Notes: a model not told the origin generated them from the letters alone. 64,000 nt of DNA from an uncultured Acidobacteriia bacterium (GCA_903907865.1 CAIVPR010000027.1:1-64000), one strand, 5' to 3'; shown: positions 53,889-63,173, numbered from the stretch's first letter. Program-made: numbers and translations.

Positions 53889-54653
53889 CTATCGCCTAGC
53901 TTCCATGGCCAAGCCTGCGACTTCGGCAGCCATGGGTACGTCGTCCCGGCGGAGTTCCTCCGGCCGCGCAGCGCGCGGCTCAAACGAGTATCCAAAACCC
54001 CGGACCGAGTGGATCATCCGCGGACCGGCGGGGTCTTTTTCGATCTTCTGGCGCAGCCGGAGGATGTAGACATCCACCGTGCGGTCGGTGATGGCGCGGT
54101 CCTGCCCCCACACGGCGTTCAGCAACTGGTCGCGGCTGAAGACGACGCCCGGACGGGACATGAGGTATTCGAGCAGGCGGAATTCGGTGGCCGTGAGTGC
54201 CAGCACTTCGCCGTTGAGTCGGACTTGGCAACTGCTACGGTCCAGTTCGACGCCGCCCGCCTTCAGGATGCGGGCGGGCGCATTCTGCGTCCGGAACTGC
54301 AGCTTGATGCGCGCAATGAGTTCGCGGATGAAGAACGGCTTGACGATGTAGTCGTTCGCACCGAGTTCCAAGCCGACGATGCGGTCGGTCTCGGAAGCGC
54401 GGGCCGTGAGGAAGATGATGGGGGTCTGGGAAAGTTCGGAGTCCGCGCGGATGCCCTTGCAGATGTCCAATCCGTCCGAATCCGGCAACATGATGTCGAG
54501 GAGGATCAGATCCGGGTGGACCCTGCGGCACAGATCCAGCGCCCCGCGGCCGGTCTGGGAACCGGCGAGCGTGAAGCCCTCCTTCTCCAAGTTGTACTTC
54601 AGCAACGCGTAGAGGTCCGCGTCATCTTCGATAAGAACAATTCGTTTGGTCAC
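53889..54653 (-). CDS. OmpR/PhoB-family response regulator 1
   Basis: 254 residues. The receiver has IVLIEDDADLYALL, the phosphoacceptor Asp in LILLDIMLPDSDG, a T in IFLTARA and K in YIVKPF. The C-terminal winged helix has LTATEFRLLEYLMSRPGVVFSRDQLLNAVWG and RTVDVYILRLRQKIE. The last 25 residues extend beyond the usual end. It is downstream of the histidine kinase gene with a 75-base gap that carries a direct repeat likely to be an operator. Confidence 0.94.
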   Translation of the reverse strand: MTKRIVLIEDDADLYALLKYNLEKEGFTLAGSQTGRGALDLCRRVHPDLILLDIMLPDSDGLDICKGIRADSELSQTPIIFLTARASETDRIVGLELGANDYIVKPFFIRELIARIKLQFRTQNAPARILKAGGVELDRSSCQVRLNGEVLALTATEFRLLEYLMSRPGVVFSRDQLLNAVWGQDRAITDRTVDVYILRLRQKIEKDPAGPRMIHSVRGFGYSFEPRAARPEELRRDDVPMAAEVAGLAMEARR

Positions 54654-54679
54654 GACATCTTAAGAGTAGCCGCGTTTAC

Positions 54680-54696
54680 GTTACAGTGATGTTACA
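54680..54696 (+). promoter_or_regulatory. PhoP/OmpR-type direct-repeat operator upstream of response regulator 1
   Basis: GTTACA-GTGAT-GTTACA is a six-base direct repeat with an 11-base period, the spacing used by OmpR/PhoB-type dimers on one DNA face. It resembles the TTWACA-N5-TTWACA PhoP box of Bacillus. It lies 27 bases before the start of response regulator 1, in the only sizeable gap of this two-component cluster, so autoregulation is likely. Confidence 0.5.
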
Positions 54697-54728
54697 TGAT
54701 CATCAAATACCTGTGAACCCGTTGCTCA

Positions 54729-56174
54729 CTAGATTTCAAGATCCGCATGCTCCACCGGCATGGTGAAGTAGAAGGTGGAACCCTGCCCCGGCGTGCTCTC
54801 GACGCGCACTTCGCCGCCATGTCCCTTCACCAAGTGCTTGACGATGGCCAAGCCGAGACCTGTGCCGCCCAATTCCCTGCTCCGGGCCTTGTCCACGCGG
54901 TAGAAGCGCTCGAAAAGCCGGGATTGGTCGTCTTCCGGGATGCCCGCACCGGAATCTCGGACGTAAAACTCGACCCATTCGGTGCCATCGGCCCGGATCA
55001 AGGGTTTGGAACCCGCCTCGATGTGCCCGCCCTGGGGCGTGTACTTCACTGCGTTGTCGAGCAGGTTGCTGACGACTTGGTAGAACGCCTCGGAATCGCA
55101 GAAGATCTCGGAATCGGCGGGACCGGGCTCGTGGCGGAGCACGATATCGCGCTTCTGCGCAATGGGCCGGATGGTGTCGACAACGTCGGCCAGCAGGTCG
55201 TTCACACGGAACGAGGCGAAGCGGAACTCCTGGGTCCTGAGCTCGAGCCTCGAAAGGGTCAGCAGGTCGGCGGTGAGGCGCGTCAGGCGTTCCGTGTTGT
55301 GGCGGATGATGTTGAGGAACTTGATGTTGTGGTCGGGGTCGTCGAGGGCACCGTCGATCAGGGTCTCGGTGTAGCCGAGGATCGAGGCCAGCGGTGTGCG
55401 CAACTCGTGGGAAACGTTGATGACGAAGTCCTTCCGGACACGCTCGAGGCGGTCGAGTTCGGCATGCTCGACCTGGAGTTGCTGGACGGTGCGTTCGAGA
55501 TTGACCGCGGTCTCGTTCAGCTTTTGTCCCAGCAAGCCCAGTTCGCCCCCTACGCCCTCGTCCAGCCGGGCCCGGAAGTTGGCATTGGCCAACTCTCCGG
55601 CGTACGCGATCACGTTGCTGATGCGCCCGGCGAGGCGCCTCGAAAGGACGGCGGCGATGAACACGGCAGGGAGGAACGCCAGCGCCACCGACTGCAGGAT
55701 CCGCATCCGGATGATGCGAACTTCGTTGGTGATGGTGGAGAGCGGCATCGCCAAACGCAGGGCCCCCTGCGGCATCGGCAATGCCACATAAAGCATCTCG
55801 ATGCCGACCGTCTTGCTGGCACGGGTGCTGATTCCAACCCGGCCCTGGAAGGCCTCGATCAATTCGGGCCGGTTGCTGTGGTTCTCCATGTTGGCGGGCT
55901 CGGCCTCGGAATCCGTGAGGACATGGCCATCTCGGGAAATAACCGTCAGCCGGGCCTGCGAGGCCTTTGCCAGGTCTCGAATTGCAGTCTGGTCCAGATC
56001 CCGGATCGGCTGGGACTCGATCAGAATCCGGCCCTTGTCCTGCAATTCGTACTGCAGGTGGGTGACAAAATAGCGTTCGGCCACCCGGGAAGCGAGGAAG
56101 TCGGCCGAGATCAGCGCCACCAGAATGAGGCACACGATCACTCCGAGGAGTTTGAGGAAGATACGGCCAGTCAT
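54729..56174 (-). CDS. PhoR-like sensor histidine kinase
   Basis: 481 residues. A transmembrane helix (about 4-26), an extracytoplasmic sensor (about 30-155) and a second helix near 160-180 are followed by HAMP. The H-box is VSHELRTPLASILGYTETL; the ATPase domain has LLDNAVKYTPQGG, FYVRDSGAGIPEDD and GTGLGLAIVKHL. The catalytic module matches PhoR-type kinases. It lies between two response regulator genes on one strand, 16 bases after the upstream regulator. Confidence 0.93.
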   Translation of the reverse strand: MTGRIFLKLLGVIVCLILVALISADFLASRVAERYFVTHLQYELQDKGRILIESQPIRDLDQTAIRDLAKASQARLTVISRDGHVLTDSEAEPANMENHSNRPELIEAFQGRVGISTRASKTVGIEMLYVALPMPQGALRLAMPLSTITNEVRIIRMRILQSVALAFLPAVFIAAVLSRRLAGRISNVIAYAGELANANFRARLDEGVGGELGLLGQKLNETAVNLERTVQQLQVEHAELDRLERVRKDFVINVSHELRTPLASILGYTETLIDGALDDPDHNIKFLNIIRHNTERLTRLTADLLTLSRLELRTQEFRFASFRVNDLLADVVDTIRPIAQKRDIVLRHEPGPADSEIFCDSEAFYQVVSNLLDNAVKYTPQGGHIEAGSKPLIRADGTEWVEFYVRDSGAGIPEDDQSRLFERFYRVDKARSRELGGTGLGLAIVKHLVKGHGGEVRVESTPGQGSTFYFTMPVEHADLEI

Positions 56175-56190
56175 GTGTTTTTGGGGAGGC

Positions 56191-56904
56191 CTAGGCCTGG
56201 GTTTCGAATCGGTAGCCGAAGCCGCGGACCGTCACGAGGTAGACGGGCTCGTCGGGCTTGGTTTCGATCTGCTCGCGCAGACGGCGGATGTGGACATCGA
56301 CGGTGCGGGGTGTGACAAAGTGCTGCTCGCCCCAGACTTCGCGGAGCAACTGCTCGCGCGACCAAGCCCGTCCGGTATGGGTCAGGAAAAACTCCAGAAG
56401 CCGGAACTCGGTCGAGGTGAGTTCAATCTCCTTTTCCTTGCCGGAGGGATCGTGCTGGTAGACGCGGTGCGCACCGATGTCGATCCGGAAAGGCCCGACC
56501 ACGACCTCCGTCTGCTTGGGCTCGGCATCGGCCTCGCTGCGGCGGAGGTGTGCCTTGATGCGGGCGACGAGTTCCCGGGGGCTGAAGGGTTTGGTGATAT
56601 AGTCGTCGCCACCAATTTCGAGGCCGAGGACGCGGTCCACCTCGTCGGCGCGGGCGGATAGGAACAGCACGGGGACGCGCGACAACTTGCCGCCTTGGCG
56701 CAGGCGGCGGCAGATGTCGAAACCGTCCTGACCGGGCAGCATGATGTCGAGGACGATCAGATCGGGCTGCCAGCTTTCCAGTTCCTGTACCGTGCCTTCC
56801 GCTCCGGGCAGGATGCGGACATCGAAACCTCCTCTCGTGAGGTTGTAATCGATCAGGGATGCCAATTCGGCCTCATCCTCCACCACGGCGATTCGTTTTG
56901 CCAT
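56191..56904 (-). CDS. OmpR/PhoB-family response regulator 2
   Basis: 237 residues from ATG 56904. The receiver begins RIAVVEDEAELASLIDYNL with the phosphoacceptor in LIVLDIMLPGQDG, VLFLSARADE and YITKPFSPREL. The winged helix has LTSTEFRLLEFFLTHTGRAWSREQLLREVWGE and RTVDVHIRRLREQIE. It is related to response regulator 1 and lies just upstream of the kinase gene, so one kinase may serve two regulators or feed them in sequence. The frame upstream is open but not regulator sequence. Confidence 0.94.
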   Translation of the reverse strand: MAKRIAVVEDEAELASLIDYNLTRGGFDVRILPGAEGTVQELESWQPDLIVLDIMLPGQDGFDICRRLRQGGKLSRVPVLFLSARADEVDRVLGLEIGGDDYITKPFSPRELVARIKAHLRRSEADAEPKQTEVVVGPFRIDIGAHRVYQHDPSGKEKEIELTSTEFRLLEFFLTHTGRAWSREQLLREVWGEQHFVTPRTVDVHIRRLREQIETKPDEPVYLVTVRGFGYRFETQA

Positions 56905-56941
56905 ACGTTTTGTCTTGGGGGCGGCTTTCGCTGACGGCGCG

Positions 56942-57307
56942 TTAGCTTCTATTGTCTCTCGCCGCGCGGCATTGCGGGCAGGGACAAATGCCGCGCAGGT
57001 GGTCGTACGAATAAATTCCGCTGCCGTGACCGTCGTTCCACGCGATCCGGAGCGCGTAACTGCCCACCGGCTCGATGGCGTCCATCTTGAGACGGGGCTT
57101 GTACATTTGGAATGGATTGGGCGGTTCTTCGCTGGTCTTCTTGCGGGGCTCGGTGCCGTGCGATCCGGTGCAGTGGGCACAAGGGCACCAGTCGCGGAGG
57201 TATTCGGTGCCGAAGGAACTGTGGTGGCCGTCCTTCCAATCGATCTCAATGCCTTTGGACTTCGAGATGGCGATGTGTTCGGGGTCGGTTGCCTGGTTTG
57301 TGCTCAT
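56942..57307 (-). CDS. DUF971 protein
   Basis: 121 residues. Two similar parts, IEIDWKDGHHSSFGTEYLRDWCPCAHC and IAWNDGHGSGIYSYDHLRGICPCPQC, carry CxxC pairs and the GHGSGIY motif, the DUF971 (GBBH-like N-terminal domain) signature. The CxxC pairs probably bind a metal. It is 17 bases after the relA/spoT gene. The domain often occurs in Fe-S or carnitine-type enzymes; here it is alone. Confidence 0.87.
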   Translation of the reverse strand: MSTNQATDPEHIAISKSKGIEIDWKDGHHSSFGTEYLRDWCPCAHCTGSHGTEPRKKTSEEPPNPFQMYKPRLKMDAIEPVGSYALRIAWNDGHGSGIYSYDHLRGICPCPQCRAARDNRS

Positions 57308-57324
57308 GTGTTCTGTCGGTGGGG

Positions 57325-59580
57325 CTAGGTGTGGTGTGGGCGCTCGACGTCCCGGACACCCGAAATCCGGCGCATGGCGCTGCAGAGCTTGTCGAGCTGC
57401 TTGCGGTCGCGGACATCCACCGTCATTTCGATGGTGGCGCCTTCGCCCCGGTCTTCAAAGTTGGTTTTTGCCTCGAGGCTGCGGACATTGGCATTCTCGG
57501 CGGCGAGGATGGTGGTGAGTTGGTGGAGCAGGCCCGGGCGGTCGTCGGTCTGCACGATGATCTTGACCGGAAAGCTGTCGCCGACGTTGCGCTCCCATTC
57601 GACGTCAATTCGACGCTCGGAGTCGTACATCAAGTTCGTGACGTTGGTGCAGGACTTGGAGTGGACGGCGATTCCCTTCCCCCGTGTCACGTAGCCGACG
57701 ATTGGATCGCCCTTGATCGGGTTGCAGCACTTGGCGCGGTAGACCATGATGTCCTCCACGCCGCGCACGCGGATGATGGCGTCGTCGGCTTCGCGCCCAC
57801 TGCGGGGTCCCGCCGTTGTCGGGGCCGGAGGGGGTACTGGCGGGGGCGGGGCCTCGACCACTTGGTCCGGAGCCGCTTTTTGGAGGACCTGGCGCGCGGA
57901 AAACTTGCCGTAGCCGAGGGCCGCGTACAGATCCTCCATCTTTGCGGCACCGTATTCCGCGGCGACCCGTTCGAGATCCGCCTTCGCAATGCGGGAAAGG
58001 GAGACGCCCAGCCGCCGCGCCTCTTTTTCCAAGAACTTCTGCCCGATTTCGATCGCCCGCTCCCGCTCGCTGGCGTTGATGAAATGCTTGATCTTGTTGC
58101 GGGCTCGGGAGGTCTTGGCAATCGAGAGCCAATCCTTGCTGGGGACGTGGCCGGGCTGGGTGAGGATATCGACAATCTCGCCGTTGCGGATTGCGTAGCG
58201 CAGCGGCACGATGCGGGAATTGACCTTGGCTCCGACGCAGGTGTTGCCCACCTCTGAGTGGACGGCGTAGGCGAAATCGATGGGGCTGGAGCCTGCGGGC
58301 AGGACGATCACTCGCCCCTTGGGGGTGAAGCAGTACACCTCCTCCGGGTACAGGTCCAGCTTCAACGTGGAGCTGAACTCGGAGGGGTCCCGCATGTCCT
58401 GCTGCCACTCGACCAGTTGGCGGAGCCAGGCGATGCGCTGGTCATCCTGGACGCCGCGCTTGCCTTCCTTATACTTCCAGTGGGCCGCGATGCCTTCCTC
58501 CGCGATCCGGTGCATCTCTTCCGTGCGGATTTGGATCTCGCAGTGCTTGCCATCGATACCGACGACCGAGGTGTGGAGGGATTGGTAGAGGTTCGGCCGC
58601 GGGATCGCGATGAAGTCCTTGATGCGCCCCGGTACCGGGCGCCACTCGTTGTGGATGATGCCGAGCGCGCCGTAGCAGTTCTTCACGGAATCGGTGATGA
58701 TCCGCATGGCGAGGAGGTCGTAGACCTGGTCGAGGGAGATCTTCTGCCGTTTGAGCTTCTGGTAGACGGAAAACGCCCGCTTGACCCGGCCTTCCACGCG
58801 TGCCGGAATGCCTTCCTTTTTCAGTTCGTCGACCACGGTCTGGCGCATGCGCACCAAGTAGTCCTCGTTGGCCGCCCGCTGGCTCTCGATGGCTGTCGAG
58901 ATCTCCTGGAAGGCTTCGGGGTCAAGGTGCCGAAAGGCGAGATCTTCGAGTTCGCCGCGCACCTTGCCCATGCCGAGCCGGTGCGAAATCGGCGCATAGA
59001 TTTCGAGCGTTTCCTTGGCGATCCGCTCCCGGCGCTCCGGGCTGAGCGCACCCAGGGTCCGCATGTTGTGGAGGCGGTCGGCGAGCTTGACCATGATCAC
59101 GCGGATGTCGTTGACCATGGCAAGGAGCATCTTGCGGTAGCTCTCGGCTTGGCGGTCCTCCGCGGAAAAGAAATCGATCTTGCTGAGTTTTGTGACGCCG
59201 TCGACGCAACGCGCTATTTCGTCGCCGAACACCTTTTGGACATCGGCGCTCGTGACGACGGTGTCCTCGACAACGTCATGGAGGATGCCGGTCGTTACAC
59301 TTACGACGTCCATCCGCATGTCCGCGAGAATGCGGGCCACGGCGAGGGGATGGGACAGATACGGCTCGCCCGACGCGCGCAACTGACCCGCGTGGAACTT
59401 GGCCGCGTAGTGGTAGGCCTTCTCGATGAGCGAAGAGTCGTCGTTGGGGCGGGCTTCGCGAAACGCCGTCAAGACCCCTTGGAGTTCGCGGTCGAGCACC
59501 GACATGTCGGCGGGCGGGACAGGCGCAGCAGGGGACGGGGGGGTAACGATGTCGCGGCCGTTCCCTAGCTGGGGAGTCAC
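57325..59580 (-). CDS. RelA/SpoT bifunctional (p)ppGpp synthetase/hydrolase
   Basis: 751 residues. The HD hydrolase domain shows YLSHPLAVARILADM and GILHDVVEDT, and the synthetase domain RIKDFIAIPRPNLYQSLHTSVVG. TGS (VYCFTPKGRVIVLPAGSSPIDFAYAVHS), a conserved cysteine/zinc-finger region and a C-terminal ACT domain (VDVRDRKQLDKLCSAMRRI) follow. Both HD and synthetase motifs look intact, so it should be a Rel/SpoT-type enzyme. The start is GTG 59580 or ATG 59505. It is the largest gene in a minus-strand run with two-component genes. Confidence 0.95.
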   Translation of the reverse strand: MTPQLGNGRDIVTPPSPAAPVPPADMSVLDRELQGVLTAFREARPNDDSSLIEKAYHYAAKFHAGQLRASGEPYLSHPLAVARILADMRMDVVSVTTGILHDVVEDTVVTSADVQKVFGDEIARCVDGVTKLSKIDFFSAEDRQAESYRKMLLAMVNDIRVIMVKLADRLHNMRTLGALSPERRERIAKETLEIYAPISHRLGMGKVRGELEDLAFRHLDPEAFQEISTAIESQRAANEDYLVRMRQTVVDELKKEGIPARVEGRVKRAFSVYQKLKRQKISLDQVYDLLAMRIITDSVKNCYGALGIIHNEWRPVPGRIKDFIAIPRPNLYQSLHTSVVGIDGKHCEIQIRTEEMHRIAEEGIAAHWKYKEGKRGVQDDQRIAWLRQLVEWQQDMRDPSEFSSTLKLDLYPEEVYCFTPKGRVIVLPAGSSPIDFAYAVHSEVGNTCVGAKVNSRIVPLRYAIRNGEIVDILTQPGHVPSKDWLSIAKTSRARNKIKHFINASERERAIEIGQKFLEKEARRLGVSLSRIAKADLERVAAEYGAAKMEDLYAALGYGKFSARQVLQKAAPDQVVEAPPPPVPPPAPTTAGPRSGREADDAIIRVRGVEDIMVYRAKCCNPIKGDPIVGYVTRGKGIAVHSKSCTNVTNLMYDSERRIDVEWERNVGDSFPVKIIVQTDDRPGLLHQLTTILAAENANVRSLEAKTNFEDRGEGATIEMTVDVRDRKQLDKLCSAMRRISGVRDVERPHHT

Positions 59581-59631
59581 CCTTTCATTCTAACGGGCGC
59601 GGCAACCCCGAAGGTCGAGACGGGCGCAGGC

Positions 59632-60408
59632 TCACGGTTTGGGCGTATTGCCGGTTGGAGAACCCCCGGCCCTTTTCGCCCACTCGTTGGCCTGGCTCAT
59701 TAGAGTTTGATATTGCGTCTCGGTATCCGTGAGGTCGGCTTCGGCACGTAGAAGTTGCACGAGGGCGACCATGGCGTCGACATAGGCGGCGTCGTCGGAG
59801 ATTGCTTGTTTGACCGAAGCAATGCCGTCCTCCAAACGCTCCCAATACTGGGCCTTGAGTTCCGCCCGCAACTCGTCGTCCGGCAGCGGGCCCGGATCAG
59901 TCTGTTGCATTTCGAGGGTAACGCGGGCCTCACGGTCCTTGTCGATGAACTCGAGCCAGGCAATCAGGCCCAAGGTGGTCAACGCACCCTTGTTGCCCGG
60001 ATTGATGCTGAGGACCCGGTGGACCCACTCCGTGGCGTTGGGGAGGTCCCGCATCTGGAAATACAGGCTGGCCATGGAATCCGTGGCGGTGAGATTCTTG
60101 GGGTCGCGGCTGAGCACGTCGCTTAGCGCATTGATGGCGAGCTTGGCGTTTTCCCGGTTGTCGGCGGTGTCCTTCCCGGGCACGTAGAGCTGGACGTAGG
60201 CAGTGGCCAGGTAGACGCGGGCTTGGAGAAGGTTCGGGGCCATCACGATGACCTTTTGGAACGATTCCGCGGCGGACCGGTATTGCTCGGCGGAAAACTC
60301 GCGGACGCCCACGTTGAACATCTCCCGCACCGCCGGAGTCACCTGCTGGGCGGAAGAGGCAGAAGTGACCAAGGCGGCGATGGCCAGAATCCGGAATGGA
60401 AGCTTCAT
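59632..60408 (-). CDS. Secreted TPR protein (paralogue 2)
   Basis: 258 residues with a signal peptide (ILAIAALVTSASSAQQ). TPR-like repeats include FSAEQYRSAAESFQKVIVMAP, ARVYLATAYVQLYVPGKDT, and DVLSRDPKNLTATDSMASLY. It is clearly homologous to the TPR protein at 60497-61324: both share YLATAYVQ.Y.PG and SINPGNKGALTTLGLIAW-type segments. It is the last gene of the TonB-ExbBD block; a terminator separates it from its paralogue. Confidence 0.85.
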   Translation of the reverse strand: MKLPFRILAIAALVTSASSAQQVTPAVREMFNVGVREFSAEQYRSAAESFQKVIVMAPNLLQARVYLATAYVQLYVPGKDTADNRENAKLAINALSDVLSRDPKNLTATDSMASLYFQMRDLPNATEWVHRVLSINPGNKGALTTLGLIAWLEFIDKDREARVTLEMQQTDPGPLPDDELRAELKAQYWERLEDGIASVKQAISDDAAYVDAMVALVQLLRAEADLTDTETQYQTLMSQANEWAKRAGGSPTGNTPKP

Positions 60409-60433
60409 ACTTTATAGTGCACCACAAAATGAA

Positions 60434-60465
60434 ACGGACGGGAAGCCTTGGGGCCGCCCGTCCGT
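60434..60465 (-). terminator. Terminator after the TPR lipoprotein gene
   Basis: A 9-bp stem (ACGGACGGG against CCCGTCCGT) with a loop of about 14 bases is followed on the minus strand by TTTCATTTTGTGG. It lies 31 bases past the stop of the gene at 60497 and before the next TPR gene, so some transcripts may end here. Confidence 0.6.
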
Positions 60466-60496
60466 TCGGTGAACAACTGTTTGGATCGGTACGAGA

Positions 60497-61324
60497 CTAG
60501 TTGGTCCCGGCCTTGGCCTTCCGCTCGGCCTTGGTCTTGGTGGTCTCAAGGGCCTTCTGCATCAGATCGTCGGCCTGCTTGACGTCCACTGCGCAAGCTT
60601 CCTTGGTGTCAACCAAGTCGGCCCGGTAGCGGAGCAACAGGTTCTTGTACGACATGGCGTTCTCGTACTCGGGATCGATCTTCAGCGCTTTGTCTTCGGA
60701 ATCAATACCGTCGGTCAGCGACTGCCAGAACTTCTCCTTGAGAGCGGCCCGTTCCTTGGCGTCCTTGATGGGGCACGGATCCTCGGGCTTCATCTTGTTG
60801 TTGTTGCGCGCCTCGCGGTCCGGTCCGATGAACTGGGTCCACGCGATTACACCGAGAGTGTAGAAGGCGGCCTTGTCCTGCGGATTGATTTCCGTGACCT
60901 TCTTGTTCCACTCGACGGCGTTGGCGAAATCCTTCGTCTGGTAGTACAAGTTGGCAACAGACTGGGTCGCAAGGAGGTTCTTCGGATCGGTCTTCAGCAC
61001 CTTGCCGAACTCTTCCATGGCGGCCGCGGCAAACTTCTTGTTCTCCGGCGTTTCAGTGCCGGGAATGTACTGCTGCACGTAGGCTGTCGCCAAATAGAGG
61101 CGGGCGACATCGAACGTCGGGTCGAGGTCGATGGCCTGCTTGAAGTTGTCGGCGGCATCGGTATAGTTGCCGGCCTTGAAGGAATTGACACCCTGGTTCA
61201 GGTGGTCGCGCGCCTTCAGCTTGGAGAGCGCGTTGCAACCGGTACCCAGCAAGGCCACGACAGCCAGCGAGGCCACGGCGAGGGCCGTCTTGAGGGGCGA
61301 CGTCCTGAGATTCATCCCGAACAT
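60497..61324 (-). CDS. TPR lipoprotein (paralogue 1)
   Basis: 275 residues. A lipoprotein signal (AVASLAVVALLGTGC, Cys about 30) precedes TPR repeats: HLNQGVNSFKAGNYTDAADNFKQAIDLDP, ARLYLATAYVQQYIPGTET and TDPKNLLATQSVANLYYQTKDFANAVEW. The C-terminal 40 residues are lysine-rich. The ATG overlaps the last base of the exbD stop (TAATG), so the gene is coupled to the Ton motor genes. It is probably a periplasmic partner of the motor or receptors. Confidence 0.87.
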   Translation of the reverse strand: MFGMNLRTSPLKTALAVASLAVVALLGTGCNALSKLKARDHLNQGVNSFKAGNYTDAADNFKQAIDLDPTFDVARLYLATAYVQQYIPGTETPENKKFAAAAMEEFGKVLKTDPKNLLATQSVANLYYQTKDFANAVEWNKKVTEINPQDKAAFYTLGVIAWTQFIGPDREARNNNKMKPEDPCPIKDAKERAALKEKFWQSLTDGIDSEDKALKIDPEYENAMSYKNLLLRYRADLVDTKEACAVDVKQADDLMQKALETTKTKAERKAKAGTN

Positions 61325-61749
61325 TATTTGCCTTCCTCCACTTTCGGTGTCATGAGACCAACCTTGTCCACACCGGCGGCATGGGCGATGTCAATCGCAC
61401 GGGCCACGGACTGGAACTCGATCTCCGGGTCACCCTTGACAAACACAACCTTGTCCGCACGGCTCTTGAAGATGTCGAACAAGCGCTTCTCGAGATTGTC
61501 CCAAGTGACTTCTTCCTGGTTGATCTTGAGGTTCGACTGCTTGTCGATAACGATCACCACGGTGCGGCTTGGATCGTCATCAGACGGCGTGTTCGGTGGC
61601 GGCGGCTGGGGCGCAAGAGCGTCCAGACCATGCGGCGTCACCGGCGAAATTGCCATAAAGATGATCAGCAGGACCAGGAGAATATCGATCATGGGCGTCA
61701 TGTTGATGTCGCCCTTGACGCCCCCGCCGCCGCCAACTGCCATTGCCAT
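61324..61749 (-). CDS. ExbD/TolR family protein 1
   Basis: 141 residues. One N-terminal transmembrane helix with the key acidic residue (KGDINMTPMIDILLVLLIIFM) is followed by a periplasmic domain with VVIVIDKQSNLKIN and ADKVVFVKGDPEIEF. A canonical AAGGAG stands eight bases upstream of the ATG. ExbD converts the proton-motive force into TonB movement with ExbB. It is the second of two exbD genes. Confidence 0.92.
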   Translation of the reverse strand: MAMAVGGGGGVKGDINMTPMIDILLVLLIIFMAISPVTPHGLDALAPQPPPPNTPSDDDPSRTVVIVIDKQSNLKINQEEVTWDNLEKRLFDIFKSRADKVVFVKGDPEIEFQSVARAIDIAHAAGVDKVGLMTPKVEEGK

Positions 61750-61841
61750 ATGAATTGCTCCTTAGATTTTGGCGCCCCGTGTGCCGGGGCCGGAATTCTT
61801 AACCTTGAAACTGCGCTGGGCCCTAACTGCGCCTGGAAATG

Positions 61842-62291
61842 CTACTTGCCGCCGCCGACAGGGATCTTCCGTCCGTCGAGCACCTGTTCCGTCAAGAGTC
61901 CAACTTCGTCAACGCTTCCCGCACGGAGGTTGTCGACAACATCTTCGACCTTCTCGTACTTGGCACGGGCATCGGCGTTGATGTACACCAACTTGCTCGG
62001 GCGTCCGGTGAGGAGATCCTTCACCTTGGCGGGCAATTCGGCGGAGTCAACCTTGTTCAGACCGGGGCTGAGGAACACCTGGCCGTCGCGGGTGATGGCG
62101 ACGATGATGGCGTCTTCCTTGTCCGCGTCCGGCATGCTGATCGGATTGCGGGTCAGGGCTTTGTCGACAGGGACGGACTTCGAGAGCATCGGCGTGATGA
62201 CCATGAAGATGATCAGCACGACTAGCATCACGTCGACCATCGGGGTCACGTTGATGTCGGCTACTGGTGGTGGAGCCTTTTTCTTGTCCAT
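61842..62291 (-). CDS. ExbD/TolR family protein 2
   Basis: 149 residues with DINVTPMVDVMLVVLIIFMVI as the transmembrane helix and DARAKYEKVEDVVDNLRAG in the periplasmic part. It is homologous to ExbD protein 1 but differs in sequence. GAGAGA lies before the ATG. Tandem exbD genes are common beside acidobacterial tonB genes. Confidence 0.92.
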   Translation of the reverse strand: MDKKKAPPPVADINVTPMVDVMLVVLIIFMVITPMLSKSVPVDKALTRNPISMPDADKEDAIIVAITRDGQVFLSPGLNKVDSAELPAKVKDLLTGRPSKLVYINADARAKYEKVEDVVDNLRAGSVDEVGLLTEQVLDGRKIPVGGGK

Positions 62292-62435
62292 TTCGTCTCT
62301 CGTGCTTCCTGATCTGTTGCCAATTCGGGTTGCTTGGAGGGTACGGAGCCTCGGGCGGAGTCTCCTGCGGCCACGCTACAGGCGCGACCGCAGGAATTCC
62401 TCAATCAACTCGAGCCAAACCGTACGACGCGGAAA

Positions 62436-63173
62436 CTACTTGCGGCCAGCGCGCATTTGGGCGCGCTTCAGGAAGTAGTCGACGAGTTCCGAACTGGAGT
62501 TGCCCATCTCGACGTCGAACGCATCCACGCGACCGGTGAAGTAGTTGAACATCCAGACGGCGGGGACGGCGACGAACAGACCGAACGCGGTGGTCACGAG
62601 CGCTTCCGAGATACCGCCGGCGATGGCGCCGATACCGGGGGTCTTCTGGGTTGCCATCGTTTGGAACGCGTTGATGATGCCGGCGACCGTACCGAACAGA
62701 CCGACGAACGGGGCGGTGGAACCGATGGTGGCGAGGGCGCTAACACCACGCTTCAATTCGGCGTGGACAATAGCTTCGGCGCGTTCCAAGGCGCGCTTTG
62801 AGGCTTCGATCTCTTCGCCGGAGATTTCGGCGCTGCCCTGGTGGGCCTGGAATTCCTGGAGGCCGGCAACGACGACCTTGGCGAGGTGGCTCTTCTTGAA
62901 ACGGTCGGCGATCTTGATCGCCTCGTCCAGCTTGCCCTCACGAAGGGCGCCGGCGACGGCTGGCGCAAACGCGCGGCTTTGCTTGCGGGCCGCGCTGAAC
63001 GCCATCAGGCGGTCGATCATGACGCCGATGGACCACGCCGACATCAGGAACATGACGATGACAACGGCCTTGGCCAGATTGCCCATCTGCGACCAGAGGT
63101 GCTGGATGTCCCAGCCCGGCGCCCCGGCTTCTTGCAACAGCATGAACGCTGAAACCTGCATCTGTAGAAACAT
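62436..63173 (-). CDS. ExbB/TolQ (MotA) family proton channel
   Basis: 245 residues. Three transmembrane helices include AVVIVMFLMSAWSIGVMIDRL, IGSTAPFVGLFGTVAGIINAF and ALVTTAFGLFVAVPAVWMFNYF; the last two form the MotA/TolQ/ExbB proton channel signature. AGGAG lies nine to thirteen bases upstream of ATG 63173. It forms the motor with ExbD. Confidence 0.95.
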   Translation of the reverse strand: MFLQMQVSAFMLLQEAGAPGWDIQHLWSQMGNLAKAVVIVMFLMSAWSIGVMIDRLMAFSAARKQSRAFAPAVAGALREGKLDEAIKIADRFKKSHLAKVVVAGLQEFQAHQGSAEISGEEIEASKRALERAEAIVHAELKRGVSALATIGSTAPFVGLFGTVAGIINAFQTMATQKTPGIGAIAGGISEALVTTAFGLFVAVPAVWMFNYFTGRVDAFDVEMGNSSSELVDYFLKRAQMRAGRK

